64,000 nt of DNA from Paenibacillus massiliensis subsp. panacisoli DSM 21345 (GTDB taxonomy: Bacteria > Bacillota > Bacilli > Paenibacillales > Paenibacillaceae): assembly GCF_000426545.1 (NCBI RefSeq), contig NZ_AUFO01000022.1:1-64000 (forward strand). Direction: 5' to 3'. Each line of letters starts with the position of its first letter. Positions within the stretch are counted from its first letter, which is position 1. The notes under the pieces are model-generated. The model saw only the letters and a program-made list of their open reading frames with translations. It had not been told where the DNA came from and did not search any database. This document shows positions 35,784-44,723 of the stretch, one piece after another. A program made the translations under genes and the position numbers.

Positions 35784-36764
35784 ATGACAATCGAAGTAAC
35801 AGAGCAATATGCTGATGAGCTGGAGGCTTTTCGGATCTGGCTAAGAGATGCTGGCTACACCTCCTACACGGTCCGATCCTATACTGGTGATGTGCTTGAA
35901 TTCCTGAATTCCCTGGAGGGAAAGTCTTTGGCAGAAGCCAAAAAGCTGCATGTGCTCTCGTTTTTGAGTCGGGCGCGTGAGCGAGGCATCAGTGATGCGA
36001 CACGGAATCGTAAGCACGCCGCTGTGCAATGCTTCTATAAGGCACTCATTGAGCTGGAATTACTGACGACCAATGCAGCTACAGGCATCAAGAAGGCAAA
36101 GACCGTCAAGCATCAAGCGCCCGTGTATCTGGATGAGCAGGAGCTGGAACGCTTTCTGGGCTCGGTGAGCGGGAAATATCGCATGCGCAATCTGGCTATT
36201 TTTCTGCTGATGGGGTACATGGGGCTGCGGGTCGGTGAGGTGCATGCCCTGAACCGTAAGGATTACAATGCTGATCGGCTTACATTGCAGGTGTTCGGAA
36301 AAGGGCGCAAATGGCGCACGTTGCCTGTGCCCAAGGTAGTGGGGGACATTCTGCAAGCAGCCATGTACGACAGACTTACGCCCTGGATTGCTAAGGAGGA
36401 TGCCATGTTCGTCTCACAAAAGGGACGTAGGCTATCTATTCGTGGCATCCAGCTGATTGCAACCGAGAGCTTCGAACGTTTTCAGGCACATCTGCCTGAA
36501 AGTCAGCGTCTGTCCTATTCTAGCCATAAGCTTCGGCATTCGTTCGCGACGATGCTGCTGCGCAAGGGAGCTGATCTAAGGACAGTGCAGGAATTGCTTG
36601 GACATGCCTCGATTCAGACAACTACCGTCTATACGCACGTTACGAATCGTGAGAAAGAGCATGCCATGAATCAATTAATGATTCCGGAGGTGTCATTTTA
36701 TGAAACTAATTCATCCTCTAGAGGCGGCAGAACGTCTGATGCAGGATTTGGAGATTCCCTCTGA
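35784..36764 (+). CDS. Tyrosine recombinase (XerC/XerD-like)
   Basis: 326 residues. A SAM-like N-terminal DNA-binding domain (about 1-90, with [15 protein letters not shown]) precedes the catalytic domain. The active-site residues are Arg149 (GLRVGEV), Lys in GKGRKWR, His248 and Arg251 (HKLRHSFAT), His274 ([10 protein letters not shown]) and the nucleophile Tyr283 (VYTHV), so it should be active. The usual start is uncertain: TTG 35751, ATG 35781 or ATG 35784; the first conserved residues fit the last. About 22 C-terminal residues overlap the next gene. It lies between dif-like sites 2 and 3 and is the only recombinase gene in the window. Whether it is the housekeeping XerC/D or a separate enzyme cannot be told. 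Confidence 0.9.
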   Translation: MTIEVTEQYADELEAFRIWLRDAGYTSYTVRSYTGDVLEFLNSLEGKSLAEAKKLHVLSFLSRARERGISDATRNRKHAAVQCFYKALIELELLTTNAATGIKKAKTVKHQAPVYLDEQELERFLGSVSGKYRMRNLAIFLLMGYMGLRVGEVHALNRKDYNADRLTLQVFGKGRKWRTLPVPKVVGDILQAAMYDRLTPWIAKEDAMFVSQKGRRLSIRGIQLIATESFERFQAHLPESQRLSYSSHKLRHSFATMLLRKGADLRTVQELLGHASIQTTTVYTHVTNREKEHAMNQLMIPEVSFYETNSSSRGGRTSDAGFGDSL

Positions 36765-38229
36765 GTATAACTTAATGAGTGCGGAGATAATACGCAATTC
36801 CCAGCCTGATGAGCTTCCGTTGTATAAGCTTGAGCTGCAATGGACATTCCCGGAGATTTATGACGCGATTACGAAACATGACAGAAATACGGAAGAGAGA
36901 ATGAAGGCGGCGAAGCCAAACGATGATGTCGACCAAGGAGATGACAAGCACGTAACGGACGAATTTGAGACTGAATTGGTAAGCAATAGAGCGATTTATG
37001 CCGAGATGGATGCGGTCACAGGCAGGCTGATCTCATTGATCCGCCATGATCTGAAGCCTGTCCTGAATAAGCATGCCTTACCGAAGCCAGCGGATACGGA
37101 CATGGACGACGCCACATTCAACAGACTGCTACATCAGCAGCTGGATTGGATGGAACGGATGAAGTTGAATATTCGGACGGATGAGCTGCAGCTTCAGAAG
37201 GCAGTTATCAAGAATGACGGCGGCTATCGCTTTTGCTTTGCTAGACAGCATCAGGGGGTTCGTGTCAGTAGCTACCAGACGGTAGATATGGAATGTAATG
37301 CTCAGGATGAGGTCATACAATGGTTATGTAAATGGGATGACTGTGAGTTCGAAGTGGCTGAGCACACACAATCCATTGATGACGTTTTGTCTAGCGCAGG
37401 TGCCGATGCTCTCTCGCTCGGTTACATTCTTCCGATATCCAAGCGATACCCTTATTATGTATGTCTTGGAGAAGGATATCATGCAGTTAGCGGTGAGCTG
37501 ATCTTTCGAGAGAAGGCTCAGCAGAGGGAGATGATTCAGCTTAATCGTAACGCAAGTGCGGAAGAGAATACGGCTTATTTTCACCTAGAGCTAGACTCAA
37601 AGCAGGAGCAAAGGCCTGTCTTTGCGGAGGAGCATTACGAGGCCTTGAAGCTGGCAGCAGGGGTTACAGAGGTTGACCCATATGCTCCTCATCCATTTGC
37701 ACCTGTCATCTCCGACGATGAGATTGTTCAAGCTAAAGCTGCTGCTGTCTCTTATCTGGAACAACAATATGCCCATGAGCCTTATGAATTTGCTTTTCTG
37801 GAGAATACGGAGCAGAAAGCCGTCGAAGCCATGCAGGGTCATCAGCTACAGGTCGATGTACATCGAGTGCTGCATGGAATTGTATTAGGGGGCGGACGGA
37901 TTCGTATGGTTATCGACCGGGGCAGTGGCAGGGTAACTCATGCCATAGATGCGTTGGAGCTGCAACAGCTTTTGGATATGGATGCAACGTCAAAAGAGAC
38001 CACTTTAGCTGGAGTAAGCGGCAGCCGTGAGAAGCAAGGTACATTTCTTATAGCCGAGCGATCACTAGAAGAGGCTTGGCGAGTGCTGAAGCCACATATT
38101 GATGTAAGGCTATCTTATCGAATCCAATATAACGGTCCGCTGGCTGCACCAAGAGCAATTCCGATCTACACGTTAGCCTGTGATCAATTGTTCAATGCCG
38201 TGACAGGCGAGCTCGTCAGCTTACACTGA
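36700..38229 (+). CDS. YcdB/YcdC-like repeat domain protein
   Basis: 509 residues, no signal peptide. The pattern [26 protein letters not shown] ... [14 protein letters not shown] and later [18 protein letters not shown] ... [15 protein letters not shown] resembles YcdB/YcdC (PF16244) repeats, and the end [18 protein letters not shown] is PepSY-like. This is a family-level guess. GGAGGTG at 36686-36692 and 7-nt spacing fix ATG 36700, which lies 65 bp inside the recombinase gene. Function unknown; the overlap suggests linked expression with the recombinase. Confidence 0.6.
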   Translation: MKLIHPLEAAERLMQDLEIPSEYNLMSAEIIRNSQPDELPLYKLELQWTFPEIYDAITKHDRNTEERMKAAKPNDDVDQGDDKHVTDEFETELVSNRAIYAEMDAVTGRLISLIRHDLKPVLNKHALPKPADTDMDDATFNRLLHQQLDWMERMKLNIRTDELQLQKAVIKNDGGYRFCFARQHQGVRVSSYQTVDMECNAQDEVIQWLCKWDDCEFEVAEHTQSIDDVLSSAGADALSLGYILPISKRYPYYVCLGEGYHAVSGELIFREKAQQREMIQLNRNASAEENTAYFHLELDSKQEQRPVFAEEHYEALKLAAGVTEVDPYAPHPFAPVISDDEIVQAKAAAVSYLEQQYAHEPYEFAFLENTEQKAVEAMQGHQLQVDVHRVLHGIVLGGGRIRMVIDRGSGRVTHAIDALELQQLLDMDATSKETTLAGVSGSREKQGTFLIAERSLEEAWRVLKPHIDVRLSYRIQYNGPLAAPRAIPIYTLACDQLFNAVTGELVSLH

Positions 38230-38386
38230 TTTACCCTATATTGCACTATGAGCTGCTTTATATGGATACACCTTGATTTCTAATTGATATATCGTAATTC
38301 ATGAACTTATTCTAACAGACATGGCTCATCAGATGTGGCTCTAACTGCGTTTCTCTCATTGAAATCGCTCACAGGAGGTATTCACA

Positions 38387-39295
38387 TTGTTAAAAACCAA
38401 GCTGGAACAGATTCATTTCCGTGATCCGTACATCCTGACGTCACCTCAGCATGGAAAGTATTACTTATATGGCTCAATTGGTCAGAATGTGTGGGACGGT
38501 CCTGCCATTGGCTTTGATGTCTATGAAAGTGAAGATTTGCTTCATTGGCAGGGACCGAGGGAATGCTTTCGCCCAGCGGCAGATTTCTGGTCAGATCGTC
38601 ATTATTGGGCGCCGGAGGTTCATGAATGGGCGGGACGTTACTTCATGTTCGCCAGCTTCAAGGCTGAAGGTGTGCCGAGAGTCACTGGCGTGCTGGTAGC
38701 AGAACAGCCTGAAGGCCCTTTTGTTCCGTGGTGTCGTTCGCTGACTCCGCCAGACTGGGAATGTCTCGACGGTACATTATATGTGGACGAGCAGGGAGAG
38801 CCATGGATGATCTTTTGTAGAGAATGGGTGCAGGTAGAGGATGGAGAAATGTACGCTGTACGCCTCAATGCTGAGCTGAACGGTACGATTGGTGATCCTG
38901 TATTCCTGTTCTCGGCATCCGAAGCGGTATGGTCTGTTGGTACTGGAGAGCAGCGCAACCGTTATGTTACGGATGGCCCTTTCCTCTATCGCATGGAGAA
39001 CGGGGAACTGGTTATGCTATGGTCGACGATGGGGCAGGAAGGATATACGATGGGTCTTGCGCGCTCACAATCTGGAGGGCCGACAGGACCGTGGACGCAG
39101 GATGAGATTCCACTATTTGCTAAGGATGGGGGACATGGCATGCTGTTTCGTACGCTATCAGGTGAGCTGGCGCTTACGATTCACTCGCCGAATATTCACC
39201 CGGATGAGCGGCCCATGATCTTCTATATTCAGGAACAAGCTGGACAGCTGCGGCTAATAGACAATTTACCAAATAATAAGTATGATCCTATATGA
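38387..39295 (+). CDS. GH43/GH32-like five-bladed propeller glycosidase
   Basis: 302 residues. HFRDPYILTSPQHGKYYLYG at the start gives the catalytic Asp position, HYWAPEVHEWAGRYFMFAS the typical second blade, and WECLDGTLYVDEQGEPWMIF the transition-state Asp region of GH43 enzymes; the later Glu of DGPFLYRMENGELVMLWS is less sure. The family removes arabinose, xylose or galactose units from plant polysaccharides. No signal peptide, so it would act on imported oligosaccharides. AGGAGG is 8 nt before a TTG start at 38387. Confidence 0.8.
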   Translation: MLKTKLEQIHFRDPYILTSPQHGKYYLYGSIGQNVWDGPAIGFDVYESEDLLHWQGPRECFRPAADFWSDRHYWAPEVHEWAGRYFMFASFKAEGVPRVTGVLVAEQPEGPFVPWCRSLTPPDWECLDGTLYVDEQGEPWMIFCREWVQVEDGEMYAVRLNAELNGTIGDPVFLFSASEAVWSVGTGEQRNRYVTDGPFLYRMENGELVMLWSTMGQEGYTMGLARSQSGGPTGPWTQDEIPLFAKDGGHGMLFRTLSGELALTIHSPNIHPDERPMIFYIQEQAGQLRLIDNLPNNKYDPI

Positions 39296-39364
39296 ATGAT
39301 TATGAACGATCATGAATTAGCTCAAGCATGAACCTAGCTTAGATCACAGCCGTTTAAGCGGAAT

Positions 39365-39403
39365 AAAGCCACAAGCGCTAGAAGCGTATCCGTGGCTATT
39401 TTG
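39365..39403 (+). terminator. Terminator after GH43-like gene
   Basis: AAAGCCAC pairs with GTGGCT, with a further small hairpin (AGCGCTAGAAGCGT) in the loop, followed by ATTTTGTTG. Confidence 0.5.
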
Positions 39404-39462
39404 TTGTAGGGACGATTCTAACATGAAGCTAACATACGTCTTGAACAATCAGTGTTTACATT

Positions 39463-39490
39463 TTTTTACATAACAATTATTATGTAAACC
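39463..39490 (-). repeat. dif-like 28-bp site 3 (inverted orientation)
   Basis: On the minus strand: arm GGTTTACATAA, centre TAATTG, arm TTATGTAAAAA. It matches sites 1, 2 and 4 but is inverted relative to them. A headless coding fragment starts at its edge. Confidence 0.6.
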
Positions 39491-39646
39491 AAATTCGATG
39501 AGAAAGCTATTTCCAACTTAAGTGAAGTTCGAAAGCAGCAGTTCGATAAAGCTATAGATAAATGTAGAGCGGATCGGAACAGTCCCATTAGAGTCGGAGA
39601 GAATTGGGCATATCTTACTGTGCTGAGTTGGAATGACATGTTGTAG
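39488..39646 (+). pseudogene. Headless gene fragment abutting dif-like site 3
   Basis: Directly after an in-frame TAA inside the dif-like site (39485-39487), an open frame of 52 codons reads KFDEKAISNLSEVRKQQFD ... GENWAYLTVLSWNDML and stops at 39644-39646. There is no start codon or ribosome binding site near its beginning. It looks like the C-terminal end of a gene whose front was replaced at the site. Family unknown. Confidence 0.45.
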
Positions 39647-39712
39647 GCGGGTACCTCTTTTGCAATGAGAATGATATAATAACCCGTACAGATTGAGAAG
39701 GAGAGCGCATGA

Positions 39713-40789
39713 ATGAATTTTACAGTGGAATTTTTGTCTTTTTTTGTGATACAGATCGATGGTAAGGATGGTCAGGGTGGTAAGAATTATAAGCACTATG
39801 CCACGATGGACGATTACGATTATGAAGAGAGCGATGTGAAGAAATTCCTGGATGGGGAATTCAGCCGGATCAGCAAGCGTAAGGTAGAGAAGCACCCAAG
39901 CACCGAGCAGGCACCTACCAAGATAGGACGCTTCATTGTCGAGCCGGAGCATGATCTCAGTAGCAATCCGAATTTCAATATGTTTGCCCGGTTGAGAGCC
40001 GCGTCGGATAAGGAGAACTTCAAGAACGCCTGTGATGATCTGGTAAGGATGTATCTGGACACCAGCGCTGTCCGCGGTGGGGCACTGATTGTCGTCCAAG
40101 CCATCATGGGGACACATTCGGATGATCGTTTTATTTTTGTACTGAAATGTGATTTCGAGCCCAAGATTGCACGCATTTCAGAAAGCAAGCTCGTGTCCGA
40201 AGTAGAGATGGCGATATCTGCTCGTAATATGAAATCTATCATGTATCCATATCTGATTGAAGAGGGGATGCTGGACGAGTGGGAATTGAAAATTCATCAA
40301 TCCTCTCATGCGCGGTATTTTGAGGATTTCTTGAAGTTCGTGACCTACGAGCAGTCCATGCCTGAGATCGTCAACGAGCATGTGCTGGGCTTCGTTCAGG
40401 ATTATGTAGAGACACGCTGGCCTGATGCGGATAACGAGGAACGTCAGCAGGAGGAGCGTGAGCTGGAGCTATGGGCAGGCAGCGAGAAGAGGGATCTGCA
40501 GGAGAAGTGGGAGCCAGTTCAAGTCATGGAGGCTGCTGAGCGCATTGTGGAGCTGAAGCCAGAGATGGATATACGCTTCAAGCTGGATGATACCTCAATA
40601 CGTGGCTTGCTCGCAGACTTTGGCGTAAAGCTTCATATTACCCGACTTCATGATCGCTATGCACTCATTCTGGAAGGCGATTCATTCATGTTCGATAAGT
40701 CCTACTCTCCTATAGAGCTGCTGCAGCCAGAGGATTTTTCCACCGTGGCACAGCGCCTGCAGGCCAAGCGCAACGATGAAGAAGAATAG
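39713..40789 (+). CDS. DUF3900 family protein
   Basis: 358 residues. The N-terminus NFTVEFLSFFVIQIDGKDGQGGKNYKHY and the pieces GRFIVEPEHDLSSNPN, DTSAVRGGALIVV, VLKCDFEPKIARIS and MKSIMYPYLIEEGM fit the DUF3900 proteins of Bacillales. Function unknown; soluble, acidic. AAGGAG is 9 nt before ATG 39713; a second ATG at 39709 is out of frame. It stands alone. Confidence 0.85.
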   Translation: MNFTVEFLSFFVIQIDGKDGQGGKNYKHYATMDDYDYEESDVKKFLDGEFSRISKRKVEKHPSTEQAPTKIGRFIVEPEHDLSSNPNFNMFARLRAASDKENFKNACDDLVRMYLDTSAVRGGALIVVQAIMGTHSDDRFIFVLKCDFEPKIARISESKLVSEVEMAISARNMKSIMYPYLIEEGMLDEWELKIHQSSHARYFEDFLKFVTYEQSMPEIVNEHVLGFVQDYVETRWPDADNEERQQEERELELWAGSEKRDLQEKWEPVQVMEAAERIVELKPEMDIRFKLDDTSIRGLLADFGVKLHITRLHDRYALILEGDSFMFDKSYSPIELLQPEDFSTVAQRLQAKRNDEEE

Positions 40790-41050
40790 CGGGAGACCGA
40801 GCTATAGTAAACAGACTATTTAAGAAATGCATACCTGATTAAGCGAATAGTTTAGTTAGATAAGACCTGGACAAGACCTGAGTAAGACCTGAACAAGGCC
40901 CAAATATAACCGCCCTTATAAGCGCTGGCTCGGAAGGTACATGGCAGCAGCTTGCAAGGACGGTTAGGTCTGGTTAGGCATGTATTTTTGTTAAAATATT
41001 GTGTATGCGCTTTCGCGTGAGTAAGCTTGATAGCTATAGATCAAGCTGAA

Positions 41051-41980
41051 TTACAGGTCAAGCTTGGAGATCTGATCCTTCAGCTTATTGGCTGAGCGCT
41101 GGAATGCATCCTTTTCAACGTCATTCAGTGGCAGATCCAGAATCTCACGCACACCATTGTGATCTACGACACAAGGTACGCCCAGATACACATCGGATAC
41201 GCCGTTATAGTCAGTCAGCAGGGTAGACACATTCAGCACAGATGCTTCGTCACCCAGAATCGCTGCGGTAATCCGGTCCAGAGCAAGAGCTATGGCATAG
41301 GAAGTAGCGCCCTTGGCATCAATGATCTCATAGGCTGCATTTTTGGTATTTTCAAAAATCTGCTCCTGATCCGCTTCAGGGATGTCAAGTGGAGTACCTG
41401 CGACATTCGCGAGGCTCCATACAGGCAGCTCCGAATCTCCATGCTCACCAATGATGTGAGCGTGAATGCTACGCGGGTCGATCCCCTTATTGAGTCCGAT
41501 GAGGTAACGGAAGCGAGCGCTGTCAAGCAAGGTTCCTGAGCCGATGACCCGCTCCTTGGGCCAACCGCTTAATTTCCAGGATACATAGGAGAGGATATCC
41601 ACAGGATTCGTTGCGATCAACAGTATGCCGTGGTCGTTCACCTTTGTAATGTTATCAATGATTTCTCCAAAAATGGATGCGTTACGCTTAAGCAGATCAA
41701 TGCGTGTCTCACCAGGCTTCTGGGAAGCTCCGGCCGCGACAATGATAATATCAGCATCCCGGCAATCCTCGTAGGTTCCGGCCCATACTTTAACCCCACC
41801 GAGGAATGGCAGGCCATGATTCATATCCAGCATTTCACCGCGGGCTTTTTTTGCATTGACATCAATGAACACCAATTCGGACATTCGCTGCCTCAATAGC
41901 AGGGTGTAGCCAGTGGTAGTACCCACAGCTCCCATGCCGACAATGGCGACTCTGCTGCGTTTAAAGGGCTTCTGATTCAT
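41051..41980 (-). CDS. ldh: L-lactate dehydrogenase
   Basis: 309 residues. NAD site VAIVGMGAVGTTTGY (about 11-25), Asp in VFIDVN, LLKRNASIFGEI, ATNPVDI, substrate Arg in LLDSARFRYLIG, catalytic His in IGEHGDSE, and the fructose-1,6-bisphosphate-type region are in place. The Gln/substrate loop position (ASQKPGETRIDLL) indicates lactate, not malate, dehydrogenase. It reduces pyruvate and reoxidises NADH in oxygen limitation. AAGGAG is 10 nt before ATG 41980; TTG 41983 is possible. On its upstream side a TTTTGTGACAC half-site resembles part of a Rex operator, too weak to count. Confidence 0.93.
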   Translation of the reverse strand: MNQKPFKRSRVAIVGMGAVGTTTGYTLLLRQRMSELVFIDVNAKKARGEMLDMNHGLPFLGGVKVWAGTYEDCRDADIIIVAAGASQKPGETRIDLLKRNASIFGEIIDNITKVNDHGILLIATNPVDILSYVSWKLSGWPKERVIGSGTLLDSARFRYLIGLNKGIDPRSIHAHIIGEHGDSELPVWSLANVAGTPLDIPEADQEQIFENTKNAAYEIIDAKGATSYAIALALDRITAAILGDEASVLNVSTLLTDYNGVSDVYLGVPCVVDHNGVREILDLPLNDVEKDAFQRSANKLKDQISKLDL

Positions 41981-41999
41981 CAATGATCATCTCCTTCCT

Positions 42000-42379
42000 G
42001 AGATAAATGATGGACATGCTAATACCCATCATTAACCATAATCGCTTAAGATCATATAAAATTCAAGACATTTCTCCAAGTGTGTCACAAAAGCAGAGGC
42101 AACTTGCACAAAAGTGTGCGTCTATCAGCTTTATGCTATAATAGGCACTTGAGATGGTGGCTTTGGTAGATTCATTCAAATTTACTTACATTTGATCCAG
42201 TCAAGGTACTAGTATCGTAGAAGTTACATGATTTTATTCAGAGATACATATTGATGCATTCAGAAAGTATGCGCTGTACGTTGATTTCTATAGAAGACAG
42301 ACATGGATATGGAGTCCTATCCTATTTAGAAGTCATATCTGTTAAACAGCTTGTCTCGGCAAAAGGAGGACACCTTACG
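42000..42379. other. Divergent intergenic region between ldh and lipoprotein gene
   Basis: No gene with a credible start; the frame 42251-42379 has no ribosome binding site. Contains a palindrome GCACA-AAAG-TGTGC at 42106-42119 and a TATAAT at about 42135 in plus orientation. Confidence 0.5.
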
Positions 42380-43651
42380 ATGAAAAAGTCATGGCGAGTA
42401 TGGACAGTGGCCTTTACCCTACTCACAGGAATGACTCTCGTCTCCTGTACGTCTACGGAGCCTGATTCGGTTGTCATGCAGACACCTACCGAGCCGGCTC
42501 AAGAGGAAGGACAGACCATCACGATCATTCCTACAGATCAGGAAAAAAATGGCGTGGATACAACCAAGTATCAGATTCAGACGAGATTAACTGATTTCCA
42601 TCTATTCGATGGTAACAGTGGCATAGCCTGGGGCGTCACTCGCAATGCCCTTAGACTCTACTATACACATGACGGAGGCGTCACCTGGACGAATATCTCC
42701 CCATCGGAGAACATTCCCTTTCCTGGTGAGCTCCATTACGGAACAGAGATTTTATTCGCAGATGCCCAGAATGGGTGGATTGTCCGTCAGGCTTGGGGGT
42801 CTGCTGATACGATTGTGCTTCGTACCTCTAATGGGGGGGAGACCTGGAATATAGCTGCATTACCCGATTCGGGAACCGTTGAAGGCATTCACTTCACAGA
42901 TGGGTCCAATGGATGGATTGCTTCTGAGCTAGCTTATAGCGGCAGGATTCTGAGCAGAGCGGTCTATCGAACGACTAATGGAGGAGCCAGTTGGAGCAGA
43001 CAAATGACGAACCCGAATATAGATGGACAGGTCGTCAACAACGTCAGTGAGCTATTGCCTTTGATGGGAGAAGTGACAGGTATTCATTTTACGGATGATG
43101 AGCATGGCTTTGTCTCGATGAATGTGAATAACAGGCCACGTATCTACAATACGTCAGATCAAGGCCGTAGCTGGGCTCCATCAAAGGCTGTCGAGACCCC
43201 GAACGCCTGCTCAGCCCCGGAGAATGGAGCGCCGCAGTTCAGAGACATCCGTGATCCTGACGGCTGGATGCCTTTGCAATGTGATAAGAATGGATACATA
43301 AGCTACAGCGGCTATTTTACCGCGGACGGTGGGCGCAATCATTGGCAGTATGCACAATTGAATCTGCGTGTACCAATGGGAATGGCTTCGACCGTACCTA
43401 CTTTTCTCAATGACAGGCAAGGCTGGGTCTTAGTCGGCCCAAGCGTGTATTACACCGAGGATGGAGGCAAGGTCTGGACTTCCCTTGGAGCTAACAAGGT
43501 ACTGCTTGATATGCTGGAGAAGTACCCAGAGCCGGTAAAATTGCGATTTGCCTCATCGAAGGTAGGCTGGCTGTTAATTGAGAAGGCAGAGGATCGCAAG
43601 TCCCTGTTGATGCAAACCATCGACGGCGGAAGAACGTGGAAAGTGCTGTAG
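42380..43651 (+). CDS. Lipoprotein with BNR/Ycf48-like beta-propeller repeats
   Basis: 423 residues. Signal peptide MKKSWRVWTVAFTLLTGMTLVSC with lipid Cys at about 23. At least six Asp-box/BNR motifs follow: HDGGVTWTN, SNGGETWN, TNGGASWS, SDQGRSWAP, EDGGKVWTS and IDGGRTWKV, so the chain folds as a Ycf48/sortilin-like propeller. It sits on the outer face of the membrane and may bind a protein or glycan. GGAGG lies 10 nt before ATG 42380; the upstream 43 codons are noncoding. Function unknown. Confidence 0.88.
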   Translation: MKKSWRVWTVAFTLLTGMTLVSCTSTEPDSVVMQTPTEPAQEEGQTITIIPTDQEKNGVDTTKYQIQTRLTDFHLFDGNSGIAWGVTRNALRLYYTHDGGVTWTNISPSENIPFPGELHYGTEILFADAQNGWIVRQAWGSADTIVLRTSNGGETWNIAALPDSGTVEGIHFTDGSNGWIASELAYSGRILSRAVYRTTNGGASWSRQMTNPNIDGQVVNNVSELLPLMGEVTGIHFTDDEHGFVSMNVNNRPRIYNTSDQGRSWAPSKAVETPNACSAPENGAPQFRDIRDPDGWMPLQCDKNGYISYSGYFTADGGRNHWQYAQLNLRVPMGMASTVPTFLNDRQGWVLVGPSVYYTEDGGKVWTSLGANKVLLDMLEKYPEPVKLRFASSKVGWLLIEKAEDRKSLLMQTIDGGRTWKVL

Positions 43652-43735
43652 ATGATAGCTTGATCGACAGAAAGTCAGTAAATATCCAACAGATATTACT
43701 GGCTTTTTGCTTTTTCATTTTAAATTTTCGATTTC

Positions 43736-43753
43736 TTGTGAAATAAATCACAA
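43736..43753. promoter_or_regulatory. Palindrome TTGTGA-N6-TCACAA overlapping a promoter
   Basis: TTGTGAAATAAATCACAA fits the Fnr/Crp-type TGTGA-N6-TCACA and, with one mismatch, the Rex TTGTGAA-N4-TTCACAA consensus. TATAAT at 43754-43759 follows directly, so the site is centred near -22 relative to the expected start and would repress, as Rex does. Confidence 0.6.
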
Positions 43754-43808
43754 TATAATCTACTTACTGCTGTTATACTTAAGCCATAAAGAACAAGGAG
43801 TGATTACA

Positions 43809-43994
43809 ATGAGAAGAAACGAAAATGGAACGGTTGATATGACACAATATTTCCTGCAATTCTGCTACACATGCCAGGACGCACATGAGTGTATGACGGA
43901 GGAAGAATGCAAAGAATGTGCAGAAAGATACGCCATGGAGACAGATGATGCGAACGATGAGACTCGTCACTTGCTACAAATGGTGCACGCTTAA
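43809..43994 (+). CDS. Small Cys-rich protein
   Basis: 61 residues. Five cysteines in CYTCQDAHEC and CKECAER give a C-x2-C-x5-C-x5-C-x2-C pattern, suited to zinc or redox binding. AAGGAG is 8-9 nt before ATG 43809; the upstream frame from 43707 overlaps the promoter and is not coding. Family not recognised. The palindromic operator upstream points to redox or anaerobic control. A terminator follows after about 55 bp. Confidence 0.7.
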   Translation: MRRNENGTVDMTQYFLQFCYTCQDAHECMTEEECKECAERYAMETDDANDETRHLLQMVHA

Positions 43995-44046
43995 CATGTC
44001 TCTCGAAATCGTCGCTTCTCCATCCTTACCATCTATAAGCCCGTAA

Positions 44047-44083
44047 GCAAGAACCTCTGCGACCTAACGCGAGGTTCTTTTTG
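44047..44083 (+). terminator. Terminator after Cys-rich protein gene
   Basis: AAGAACCTC pairs with GAGGTTCTT, followed by TTT. Confidence 0.8.
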
Positions 44084-44181
44084 CTATGCTTGATCAAGAT
44101 ATAAGATCTCGTGCATATACTCTTCTTAGCAAGCTTTCACATGTCGGGCTGCAAGGGCGATGGGCTAGGGAGGGGATCGAA

Positions 44182-44601
44182 ATGGGATTTGAATCATTGT
44201 GGATGTTTGATTGGCTCGGTACGGTATTGCCGGTCTTTTTTGCAGTTGTCCTTGGAATCGTCGTTCTCTCTATTGTCAGGGAGGCCTTGTCGTGGAATCG
44301 CAATCGGCAGCAGCCTGTCTTGACGGTCAATTCGAAAATTGCTGCACGCCGCACACATCTGAAGCAGGTACACCATGAGCCTGAGGCTCCGCATACGATT
44401 ACAGTCTATTACGTAACCTTTGAGGTAGAAAGTGGTGATCGGCTGGAATTTCAGCTGTCTGGAGAAGACTATGGGATGTGTGCCGAGGGGGATGAAGGAG
44501 AACTCACCTTTCGGGGAACGAAATTCTACAGCTTCGAGCGTCGGCACCGGACGATGAATGGATCCATGGGTGGACATTCAAGTGGTTCCACTGCAGGCTA
44601 G
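44182..44601 (+). CDS. DUF2500 family membrane-anchored protein
   Basis: 139 residues. One N-terminal membrane helix (LPVFFAVVLGIVVLSIVREAL, about 11-31) precedes a beta domain with YYVTFEVESGDRLEFQLSG, YGMCAEGDEGELTFRGTKF and a final SFER, as in DUF2500/YhhM. Function unknown. GGAGGGG is 6-7 nt before ATG 44182; the longer frame from 44086 overlaps the previous terminator. The tail is Gly/Ser-rich. Confidence 0.85.
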   Translation: MGFESLWMFDWLGTVLPVFFAVVLGIVVLSIVREALSWNRNRQQPVLTVNSKIAARRTHLKQVHHEPEAPHTITVYYVTFEVESGDRLEFQLSGEDYGMCAEGDEGELTFRGTKFYSFERRHRTMNGSMGGHSSGSTAG

Positions 44602-44608
44602 AATAGGA

Positions 44609-44641
44609 CCTCCGGAAGTGAGCTTCCGGGGGATTTTTCTG
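44609..44641 (+). terminator. Terminator after DUF2500 gene
   Basis: CCTCCGGAAG-TGAG-CTTCCGGGGG stem followed by ATTTTT. Confidence 0.85.
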
Positions 44642-44723
44642 TTTTTGGCGGAATATCGTTTCTGCATGCTGTTCATCTGTTTGATATATAATAGGATGTT
44701 GTAAGACGAGGAGGCAGATCAGG

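Larger units (their letters stand above)
39296..39712. other. Intergenic region with terminator, dif-like site and gene fragment
   Basis: Holds the GH43 terminator (39365-39403), dif-like site 3 (39463-39490) and a promoterless coding remnant (39488-39646). Confidence 0.7.

Noticed and set aside
39518..40117. 199-codon minus-strand open frame
   Set aside because: Antisense to the start of the DUF3900 gene, low-complexity Leu/Ile content.
41984..42130. Rex operator upstream of ldh
   Set aside because: Only a half-site (TTTTGTGACAC) is seen; the second half is absent.
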